DNA of 43,275 nucleotides from Hellea sp. Lineage in GTDB: Bacteria; Pseudomonadota; Alphaproteobacteria; Caulobacterales; Maricaulaceae. How positions within the stretch are numbered: position 1 is the stretch's first letter; each line of letters starts with the position of its first letter. Shown here piece by piece: positions 27,427 through 34,792 of the stretch. Made by a program: the position numbers and the translations under genes. The stretch is from positions 1-43,275 of the forward strand of contig JAHDDC010000024.1 in the NCBI GenBank assembly GCA_020629545.1. Reading direction: 5' to 3'. The notes beneath the pieces are model-generated. The model saw only the letters and a program-made list of their open reading frames with translations, was not told where the DNA came from and did not search any database.

Positions 27427-28086
27427 ATGAAGTCTATAACGTTAACCGCGGCAGTTTTCGCCGTAATTTCTTTAAGCGGATGCCAAACTATAGGTAGCTC
27501 GGGATCAGATGCTTTGTTGTCGGGAATTCCGGCAGATAAGATTGCACCTGTCGTTGATGCGGATGCGAGTGCTGATGGAACGGTTAATGCAGCTGGTGTT
27601 TCCGTTGATGTCATGTCTCCGGCAATGTCGCTCGCAGCTTCGCAAATACGTGCTAGTGGTGCCAACCCTGTGTGCGGTCAGTTTAATATGAATAGTTTGG
27701 CCTATATCGCCAACCCTGCAGGTTCAGGTATGGGTATAGGTCTTCTCAAGACGATCGCACTGGGCACAATTGCTGGCGTTGCGAGCGGCGGCGTTTCAGC
27801 ACTCGGTATTGGAAGTTCATTTGTTGAGAACACTGTTGCGGGTACCGTTAATCAGGTCGTCTTTAATTCGGCTAAACCGGTCGTCGACAGTATATTCCCG
27901 GCTGCAGAGTCAACCGATGTGGCGGCAGATCTAAGTAGCGCAGCCGAACGTGTTGGGTGTCCAAATCCAACCTCTTGGCTGAAGGATCTTAGTTTGAAGG
28001 ATGCACAAAAGCTTTTGACGATGCTCAGCGCTGAATTCACAGCAGTCGAGACAGCGAAAACCGTTGTCAAAGATGTCAAAGGCTAG
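27427..28086 (+). CDS. putative lipoprotein of unknown function
   Basis: A 219-residue exported protein. The signal peptide ends in LSGC (Cys19), a clear lipobox, followed by a Ser/Gly/Ala-rich region. A hydrophobic Gly-rich stretch at about residues 99-125 (GMGIGLLKTIALGTIAGVASGG) could be a membrane or amphipathic segment. Two Cys, in PVCGQ and GCPNP, may form a disulphide in the mature protein. No named family is recognised. A ribosome binding site (GGGGGA) precedes the ATG and a strong terminator follows, so it is probably a single-gene transcript. Confidence 0.72.
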   Translation: MKSITLTAAVFAVISLSGCQTIGSSGSDALLSGIPADKIAPVVDADASADGTVNAAGVSVDVMSPAMSLAASQIRASGANPVCGQFNMNSLAYIANPAGSGMGIGLLKTIALGTIAGVASGGVSALGIGSSFVENTVAGTVNQVVFNSAKPVVDSIFPAAESTDVAADLSSAAERVGCPNPTSWLKDLSLKDAQKLLTMLSAEFTAVETAKTVVKDVKG

Positions 28087-28107
28087 TTGTAGAAATATAT
28101 AAAAGCT

Positions 28108-28138
28108 AAAGACGATGCCTGTGCATCGTCTTTTTTTT
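28108..28138. terminator. rho-independent terminator, probably bidirectional
   Basis: AAAGACGATGC (28108-28118) pairs perfectly with GCATCGTCTTT (28123-28133) around a CTGT loop, and T runs to 28138. On the minus strand the same stem follows the moxR stop codon by a few bases and ends in a shorter T run, so it may serve both convergent genes. Confidence 0.9.
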
Positions 28139-28143
28139 GTTAT

Positions 28144-28989
28144 TTAATGACCCTCGCGACGGGCGAGGAAGGCGAGCCGTTCAAACAAATGAACGTCTTG
28201 CTCGTTCTTTAGAAGGGCGCCATGAAGCGGCGGTATCAATTTCTTAGGATCCGCTTCTTTAATGATTTCCGGATCGATATCTTCGACCAATAAAAGTTTT
28301 AGCCAATCAAGTAATTCTGACGTGGACGGCTTCTTCTTAAGGCCCGGCATTTCTCTCACTTCATAGAAGCGCTTCATAGCTGCGCTTAGAAGGCGGGATT
28401 TGATATCCGGGAAGTGGACATTGACAATTTTTTCCATTGTTTCCGCATCTGGAAACTGGATGTAATGGAAGAAACAGCGCCTTAAAAAAGCGTCAGGTAA
28501 ATCCTTTTCATTATTAGACGTGATAATAATGATTGGTCGTTGTTTAGCGGTAACCGTTTCGCCAGTTTCGTAAACGTGAAAAGACATCTGATCAAGTTCG
28601 TGTAAAAGATCATTTGGAAATTCAATATCAGCCTTATCAATCTCATCAATTAAAAGGATAGGGCGCTTTTTACTTTCAAACGCTTCCCAGAGTTTTCCTT
28701 TTTTGATGTAATGGGCGATGTCGTGAACTTTACCTTCGCCTAGCTGAGAATCTCGCAGGCGGGCAACGGCATCATACTCATACAAACCTTGCTGAGCCTT
28801 GGTTGTAGATTTGATATTCCAGTTGATCAGAGGAGCATCGAGAGCCTTCGCAATTTCTTGGGCTAACACAGTTTTCCCGGTTCCCGGTTCCCCTTTTATC
28901 AATAGAGGTCTTTCGAGTGTAATAGCTGCGTTGACCGCCATTTTCAGGTCCTGGGTCGCTACGTAATTTTTGGTGCCGTCAAATCGCAT
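28144..28989 (-). CDS. MoxR-family AAA+ ATPase
   Basis: A 281-residue ATPase with Walker A GEPGTGKT near residue 37, Walker B ILLIDEIDKAD and a sensor motif ITSNNEKDLPDAFLRRC. The second arginine-finger region and C-terminal helical lid complete the MoxR fold. MoxR proteins act as chaperones that mature metal-cofactor enzymes or cell-surface complexes, usually with a vWA-domain (CoxE-like) partner encoded next to them. No such partner adjoins it: the gene is alone on its strand, flanked by a lipoprotein and dksA. It diverges from dksA over a 152-nt gap that holds promoters but no gene. Confidence 0.9.
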   Translation of the reverse strand: MRFDGTKNYVATQDLKMAVNAAITLERPLLIKGEPGTGKTVLAQEIAKALDAPLINWNIKSTTKAQQGLYEYDAVARLRDSQLGEGKVHDIAHYIKKGKLWEAFESKKRPILLIDEIDKADIEFPNDLLHELDQMSFHVYETGETVTAKQRPIIIITSNNEKDLPDAFLRRCFFHYIQFPDAETMEKIVNVHFPDIKSRLLSAAMKRFYEVREMPGLKKKPSTSELLDWLKLLLVEDIDPEIIKEADPKKLIPPLHGALLKNEQDVHLFERLAFLARREGH

Positions 28990-29141
28990 GGCTATCTCCT
29001 TTGCGACGACTTCCTAAGCAAATGGCACGTGCGTTGCAAGAATGTTTTGATCGTTTGATTGCGGTGAAATAATATATTGTCAGATGGGGAGTCTGCGTTT
29101 ATTTACCCGCGAAACAAAATATACCTATGGGGTGAGTCGCT

Positions 29142-29576
29142 ATGGCAAAACGCGCCAAGAAACCGAAGAAAGTGGTTATACCTGAAGGTTACGTACCTTC
29201 GGATGACGAGGAGTTCATGAATCCGGTCCAGACGGAATATTTCAAACAGAAGCTTCTGACTTGGAAAGCGGATATTATAGCGCAAACCAAAGAAACTGTG
29301 GAGTATTTGCAGGGCGAAAACGTTTCGCATCCTGATCCTGCAGACACCGCCGCAGCAAATGCAGATCGTCAGTTAGAGCTAAGAACGCGAGATCGCCTGC
29401 GGAAACTGACCAATAAAATCGACAAAGCTTTGCGCCGGATAGAATCCGGAACCTATGGCTATTGTGAAGAAACTGGGGATCCTATTCGTGTTGGCCGTCT
29501 TGATGCTCGGCCCATCGCAACGATGTCAATCGAAGCTCAGGAAATGCACGAACGGGGTGAACGAACCCGCGCTTAG
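29142..29576 (+). CDS. dksA: RNA polymerase-binding transcription factor DksA
   Basis: A 144-residue DksA, which binds the secondary channel of RNA polymerase and, with ppGpp, reprograms transcription in starvation. The coiled-coil with the tip DPADTAAANADRQLELRTRDR is well kept, including the Asp and Ala residues at the tip. The zinc-finger region, GTYGYCEETGDPIRVGRLDARP, keeps only one of the four canonical Cys, as in other alphaproteobacterial DksA proteins, so zinc is unlikely to be bound by four thiolates. A GGTGAG ribosome binding site precedes the ATG. Its stop overlaps that of the opposing DUF1501 gene by 4 nt. Confidence 0.93.
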   Translation: MAKRAKKPKKVVIPEGYVPSDDEEFMNPVQTEYFKQKLLTWKADIIAQTKETVEYLQGENVSHPDPADTAAANADRQLELRTRDRLRKLTNKIDKALRRIESGTYGYCEETGDPIRVGRLDARPIATMSIEAQEMHERGERTRA

Positions 29577-30988
29577 ATAAAGCCAAGATTATCTGAATCA
29601 AAATTCACAAGATTTGGGAAGATTGCTCTGAGTTCGGTAGGTGATAACCCAAACCAGGCTCCCAAAGTGGCAGCATATTGATCAACAGATACGCCAGGAA
29701 TGAGGCGGCCTCTCTTTTCGGTATAACGCTGCGAGCTTAGATCAATTTCAGGTAGCTCGCCGTAAATTTGATTTCCTTTGACTGCGCCACCGACTACAAA
29801 CTGATGTCCGCCCCAGCCGTGATCTGTACCGTCGCCATTATCTAGCAACGTTCTTCCAAAGTCTGATCCTGTAAATAACGTGACATTGTTTTCCATTCCA
29901 AGCTCAGACAAAGCGGCGTAAAAACTTGCGATACTTTGGGCCAAGTCAGAATGGAGTTTAGGCAGTTCATTCGCCTGGTTGTCATGGGTATCAAAACCAC
30001 CAAGACGAACATAAAATACCTGCCGGTTAACATTTAGCGCGAGTTGAACACTAATAGTTTCAGCCACTGTTTTGAGCTGTTCTCCCAGCTTTGTATCCGG
30101 AAACATGGTATTGAGAATAGGCGCGCTTTCATATGCTGGTAAAAATGCATCTAGGTTCTCGATAGACCGCCGCTTATAGCCAATCATATCTTTCATATAT
30201 AAATTTTCCGAACTGTGGTTTTGACTGGCAAAGTGCTCTTTGAGTATTTGCCGAGCGACATCGGAATTACGACCAGATGACAGAAGCCATTTTTTAGTCA
30301 GGTAATTATAATTGGCCGCGCCGCTAACCGGGGCTGCAAATTGTCTAACAGTCTCGCCAGCCAGGAAAACACTATTGTTATTAGCGGAAATAGCAGCGAA
30401 TTTGGGATCGCTGGTCGTGTCGGCTTGAGACATTATGTCGGCGAATTTTCCGCCCCATCCATAACGTGTTCCTTCGGTGCCCTGAGACATCCAGGTTGAC
30501 CGCTGGTCATTATGGGAAAACAGGCGTTTCGGTTTCACGCTATTGGGACTTTCGAAGCTTGTTCTATCCAAGGGCACAACCAATGGTCCAACATTCCCGA
30601 TAATCGCAGCATTGCCCGCATCAAACAGGGATTTCAATGGAGACAATTCATTGGGTAGCGCAAATTTACGTCCACCAAAATCGGAACTATTCGTCGGTGA
30701 AAGTTCCAAAAGATTTTCAATATCGCGTGAGGATTGTCCAGTTCCTACGCCATATGAACTAAATAAACCTTGTCGCATCTCCCCGAGAGCGTCGTGAGAT
30801 GCTTGATCATAAGGTAAAACCGTATCGGATTGATCCATGCCTCCATCCAGAAATAAGCAGACAAGCGCTTTATATCCCTCAACATTGGCAGCATTTGCGT
30901 TTGGCGAGAAAGCAGCGCCTGACAAGCCAAGTAACCCTGCAGCGCTGGCCATCGACAAAAAGTTTCTTCTATTCATTTTAGTCGTCAT
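29573..30988 (-). CDS. DUF1501 protein, Tat-exported
   Basis: A 471-residue protein with a twin-arginine signal (MNRRNFLSMASAAG) and cleavage expected near NANAA, so it is exported folded to the periplasm. DUF1501 proteins share the alkaline phosphatase/sulfatase fold. Likely metal ligands are kept in LGGFDTHDNQ, TGSDFGRT and GTDHGWGGH (Asp389, His390). Substrate and activity are unknown to me. ATG 30988 is chosen because an AGAGAG sequence lies before it; ATG 30976 is also possible. It starts 13 nt after the DUF1800 stop and is probably in one operon with it. Confidence 0.85.
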   Translation of the reverse strand: MTTKMNRRNFLSMASAAGLLGLSGAAFSPNANAANVEGYKALVCLFLDGGMDQSDTVLPYDQASHDALGEMRQGLFSSYGVGTGQSSRDIENLLELSPTNSSDFGGRKFALPNELSPLKSLFDAGNAAIIGNVGPLVVPLDRTSFESPNSVKPKRLFSHNDQRSTWMSQGTEGTRYGWGGKFADIMSQADTTSDPKFAAISANNNSVFLAGETVRQFAAPVSGAANYNYLTKKWLLSSGRNSDVARQILKEHFASQNHSSENLYMKDMIGYKRRSIENLDAFLPAYESAPILNTMFPDTKLGEQLKTVAETISVQLALNVNRQVFYVRLGGFDTHDNQANELPKLHSDLAQSIASFYAALSELGMENNVTLFTGSDFGRTLLDNGDGTDHGWGGHQFVVGGAVKGNQIYGELPEIDLSSQRYTEKRGRLIPGVSVDQYAATLGAWFGLSPTELRAIFPNLVNFDSDNLGFI

Positions 30989-31001
30989 GATTACTCTCTG
31001 C

Positions 31002-32729
31002 CTATTGGATCGCAAATGCCGGATCGGTAACGGTCATTGTGATGGCCACGCCGATGCGCGCAAATTTATCTTGTTCAGTATTATCCACATCTTCGCGGAT
31101 CGGCATTTCAGCCAGAACGAGTTTTATTCGATCTCGTGTTTGATCACTCATGCGTCCAGCTAGAAGGAGGTTGTCGAGGTGCTGGATGAGAGCATCCGGA
31201 TCATCCACCATTGTCATCTCGCGTGTGTAATCCGGGATAAATGTATTCCAAGTATCGTCGACGGTTGATGATCGATCCAAGATAAAATCGCTCATGAAGT
31301 TTGCGTATCCGATCACTCCGCCTTCATGTACGATCTGGAATTCAGGGGCCGTCAGATTAGCTTTCCCGGTTTCGCTTCCTGGCGCGACATAGCCCGGACG
31401 GTAGAAATTAAACACAGATGGCGACCCGAAAGGCCTTTGGGATAGTCTTTTGCTTTTTTCGGAATAGAGAAGGGTCCATTCATTACGCGCGCTGACTTCG
31501 GCAACCTCAAAGGCTTTTGCCCAGTGTACCCAGCGTAGAATTGGTTCTCGAATTTTGCCGGTAGATTCAGATTTGGCAGCCCCCGGTAGAACATCTTCGT
31601 CCAAAAGGATCGCTGCTAAAGTGGCTTTCAAGTCTCCTCTTTCACCTGTTCCAAAAACCGTATCATTGGGTGCCATGAAGGACCCGCTTTCAAAGGCTTG
31701 AGCTACCCGCCTGACATAGTCCGGCGATGGATGACTCATCGTGAAGCGCTGAATAAGTTGTTTGGAAATAAAAGGCGCAACATTGGGATGCTCAAACAGA
31801 TGATCAAGAGCCTGGTTTATGCTGTCCTCAGGTCCAGTCCCGGCGTTGATGGTTTTACCTAAGAAAGACTTTTCCAATTCGGAATGCCTGTCGGCATAGG
31901 CAACGAGTTTCGAATATCCGGCATCATCATCTTTCTCCCAAAAACCCGGGCCCTTATAAGTAAGTCCCGTAAAGACGCGGGCCAGTCCAATTATGTCGTC
32001 ATTTGTGTAGGTTTCGACCGGACTTCCATTTTCGAGTTTCGGGGTGCCGTCCATTTCGAGTTCAACTAATCCAATCGTGAATAGCTGCATGATCTCGCGA
32101 GCATAGTTTTCATCCGGCATACGCCCGGTTTTGGGATTGCCTTTACGATTTCGCATATATGTCAAATATTTTGCCATCGCTGGTGAGTAGGTAATGTCCT
32201 GCAAAAGATCGCGATAGTTTCCGAAGGCATTCTTGGATAAGACATCCATGTAATAGGCCATTGTCAGGGGTTGGTCGCCCATGGCTTCATCCGATGCGAC
32301 GAGAATTTGGGACAGAGCGTAAACCATACGCAGACGGAGTTCGTCTTCGTTCTTAACCATAGCATCCCAAAAGGCCGCTCTATGTTCCCAGTTGTAAAAC
32401 TCAGCGCCCGAGGCCTGTCGATTTAACAGGCTATCAAGATAATAGGTTGGGCTGGCTTTGAACTGCTGGGCCAACCAATCCGCTGCATCAGTTCCCAATA
32501 GGTTTTTCTGTTCATCATGAGATGATCCAAACCCTGCGAGCGCCCGGAAGTTAGCGACATCGGCCTCTGTCTCCAAGGTCGACACAGATTTTGTGGTCGT
32601 CGGGGGAGTTGAGCCTCCACTTCCGCTCGAAGGCGGCGGTGTAGATGGTGTTGAGCTGGATCCACCACCACAGGCGGTCAGCAATATAACAGAGCTTCCG
32701 ATTAGGAATCGTTTTAAATTCTTTGACAT
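31002..32729 (-). CDS. DUF1800 protein, lipoprotein
   Basis: A 575-residue exported protein. ATG 32729 follows a GGGAT ribosome binding site and starts a lipoprotein signal ending LLTAC. A low-complexity linker of Gly, Ser, Thr and Pro (about residues 20-45) then leads to the DUF1800 domain, recognised from ALAGFGSSHDE, LRLRMVYALSQILV, NYAREIMQLFTIGL and FTGLTYKG. The long domain is mostly helical. Its biochemical role is unknown. The gene lies directly upstream of a DUF1501 gene, a pairing I recognise from other bacteria, which suggests the two exported proteins work together. Confidence 0.85.
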   Translation of the reverse strand: MSKNLKRFLIGSSVILLTACGGGSSSTPSTPPPSSGSGGSTPPTTTKSVSTLETEADVANFRALAGFGSSHDEQKNLLGTDAADWLAQQFKASPTYYLDSLLNRQASGAEFYNWEHRAAFWDAMVKNEDELRLRMVYALSQILVASDEAMGDQPLTMAYYMDVLSKNAFGNYRDLLQDITYSPAMAKYLTYMRNRKGNPKTGRMPDENYAREIMQLFTIGLVELEMDGTPKLENGSPVETYTNDDIIGLARVFTGLTYKGPGFWEKDDDAGYSKLVAYADRHSELEKSFLGKTINAGTGPEDSINQALDHLFEHPNVAPFISKQLIQRFTMSHPSPDYVRRVAQAFESGSFMAPNDTVFGTGERGDLKATLAAILLDEDVLPGAAKSESTGKIREPILRWVHWAKAFEVAEVSARNEWTLLYSEKSKRLSQRPFGSPSVFNFYRPGYVAPGSETGKANLTAPEFQIVHEGGVIGYANFMSDFILDRSSTVDDTWNTFIPDYTREMTMVDDPDALIQHLDNLLLAGRMSDQTRDRIKLVLAEMPIREDVDNTEQDKFARIGVAITMTVTDPAFAIQ

Positions 32730-32787
32730 TCTATCCCCGTAAGACAGCTGATATAATCGGCCTAGGAACACGGTACGGGGAAAGAAA

Positions 32788-32812
32788 TAAAAAGGGCTGA
32801 AAGAATAGCCCT
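32788..32812 (-). terminator. rho-independent terminator of the DUF885 gene
   Basis: On the minus strand AGGGCT (32812-32807) pairs with AGCCCT (32798-32793) across an eight-base loop, and five T follow. It begins 9 nt after the DUF885 stop codon, which makes that gene a separate unit from the DUF1800/DUF1501 pair. Confidence 0.75.
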
Positions 32813-32821
32813 AATCAAAAA

Positions 32822-34675
32822 TTAATTCTTACTATTGATCCAATCGTTGACTCGCATTTCTAGGACGCTGAGGGGTACAGGACCGGCGCCTAGAACGACA
32901 TCGTGATATTCGCGAATATCAAATTGATCACCGAGTTTTTTCTTCGACATTTCTCGCAGATCCAGGATCTTATTCATGCCAATCTTATAGGCCGTTGCTT
33001 GACCAGGCATAACGATATATCGCTCGATGGCTTTAATGCAGTCATTTTCCGGATTAGGTGTATTGGTCAATAGATAATCTATTGCTTCTTGGCGTGTCCA
33101 TTTTTTATCATGTAGGCCTGTGTCGACCACGAGGCGGGCGGCTCGCCATAACTCCATCGCCAGGCGGCCAAAATCGGAATATGGGTCTTGGTAAAAGCCC
33201 ATTTCCTTGGGCAGATATTCTGAATAAAGTCCCCATCCTTCGGAATGCGCGGTCGAGCTGCCAAAGCGCTGAAACTTCGGAATGTCGAGCTCCTGAGTCA
33301 CAGCAAACTGCATATGATGTCCTGGTATACCTTCGTGATAGGCGAGGGCTTCCATCTGATATTTAGGCATATCCGAGATTTTATATAAATTGGCGTAGTA
33401 AATACCGGGTCTCGACCCATCCAGAGCGGGTCGATTGTAAAAGGCCTTGCCCGCGGATTTTTCGCGAAAGGCTTCTACTTTTCTAACTTCCAGATCGGCC
33501 TTGGGCTCGACCAGGAAATAATCGCCTAACTGTTCTTTCATTGTGTCGATCATACGGGTTGCTTCGGCCAGATAGGCCTCTCGACCAGCATCACTGTCTT
33601 CATAAACAAATTTTGGATCGGTTTTTAGGTGCTCAAAAAACTCTTGAAGCGTGCCTTCATAACCAACTTTTTTCATGATGTCGCGCATCTCTCCGTGTAT
33701 ACGATCGACTTCCGCCAGACCCAAATCATGAATTTGATCTGCGGTCATATCAGTGGTTGTCATTCGTTTTAAGCGATAGGCGTAGAACGCGTCGCCATTT
33801 GGGAGTTTCCAGGCGCCATCTTCATCAGTGGCTTTGGCCTTTTGTGACTCCATCACTTGAAGCAAGTTCGCATAAGACGGCGCGACCGAGTTTCTCAGAG
33901 CGTTGGTTGCTTGACCCAATAATTCGTCTTTTACGTCAGGCTCCAGATTGAGCTTGTCAACTTTGCTTCGGAAGTCTTCCATCAAAACGCTTGGTGTATC
34001 GCTATTATCAAAAGGAAAACCGGACATTATGTTTCCGATGTCTCGAATGACATGATCATAGACAAATTTGGGCGGCATGATGCCTTTCGCAGCAGACTCT
34101 TCGGCATTGGCAACAATTGTTCCCATCATTTCTTTGGAGCCATTGAGGCGAGCGATATAAGCTTTAGCATCTTCAATATTATCTACCCGATGCTGGTTTT
34201 TCATAAATGTCGGAATTCGAGATTGCGCGCCAAACATTTGATTAAAGGCATAGCCATAACCCCACCATTTGTCGCCTTCGATCGAGTCTTCTATTTGTTT
34301 GACAAATAGATCATAGGAAAGCTGGCGTTCGGGGCTCAAATCAGCTCGATTAAAATTTGCCTTTAAATCTGCGAGTAGGCTTTTTGAAAATTCCAAGTCT
34401 TCGATGGCGCCATCGCGCGAGAAGTCGTCCCATTCGTCGGTCCGTTCTTTTATGCCGATTTGCGCAAGCGCCATAGGACTGCGTTTTACGGATTCCATAA
34501 ACTTGGCGTCAAACCATTGATCCAGCTTTGCGTTGATGTCTATGGCTGTTGTTGCGGGCTGGGACAGAACAGTTTCTGATTTAGAAGCATTATTAACTGG
34601 CGCTTCCTTGCAGGCTGCTAAGGCGATTAGACCTGTGCTTACCAACGCCGTTCCGATAACATATTTAAAGTTCAT
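32822..34675 (-). CDS. DUF885 protein, lipoprotein, putative metallopeptidase
   Basis: A 617-residue exported protein. ATG 34675 follows GGAGG and starts a lipoprotein signal ending LAAC. The DUF885 hallmark HEGIPGHH is at residues 447-454, a presumed zinc site, with flanking EALAYHEG and STAHSEGWGLYSE blocks; the second block would supply further ligands. Relatives are treated as M32-like carboxypeptidases, and some are annotated as peptidases on weak evidence. Together with the M1 lipoprotein at 9685-11568 it suggests active peptide degradation in the envelope. It has its own terminator and diverges from cckA over 117 nt. Confidence 0.87.
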   Translation of the reverse strand: MNFKYVIGTALVSTGLIALAACKEAPVNNASKSETVLSQPATTAIDINAKLDQWFDAKFMESVKRSPMALAQIGIKERTDEWDDFSRDGAIEDLEFSKSLLADLKANFNRADLSPERQLSYDLFVKQIEDSIEGDKWWGYGYAFNQMFGAQSRIPTFMKNQHRVDNIEDAKAYIARLNGSKEMMGTIVANAEESAAKGIMPPKFVYDHVIRDIGNIMSGFPFDNSDTPSVLMEDFRSKVDKLNLEPDVKDELLGQATNALRNSVAPSYANLLQVMESQKAKATDEDGAWKLPNGDAFYAYRLKRMTTTDMTADQIHDLGLAEVDRIHGEMRDIMKKVGYEGTLQEFFEHLKTDPKFVYEDSDAGREAYLAEATRMIDTMKEQLGDYFLVEPKADLEVRKVEAFREKSAGKAFYNRPALDGSRPGIYYANLYKISDMPKYQMEALAYHEGIPGHHMQFAVTQELDIPKFQRFGSSTAHSEGWGLYSEYLPKEMGFYQDPYSDFGRLAMELWRAARLVVDTGLHDKKWTRQEAIDYLLTNTPNPENDCIKAIERYIVMPGQATAYKIGMNKILDLREMSKKKLGDQFDIREYHDVVLGAGPVPLSVLEMRVNDWINSKN

Positions 34676-34792
34676 AACATTTCCTCCGCGCATTAAATTT
34701 ACACGCCTTTTGGATCATTGCAATAAGCCCAGTTTTAAAAATAATTCGAATTCGTTTTACCTGCAGCAGAAATATAGTGATTATCTCTGTCT

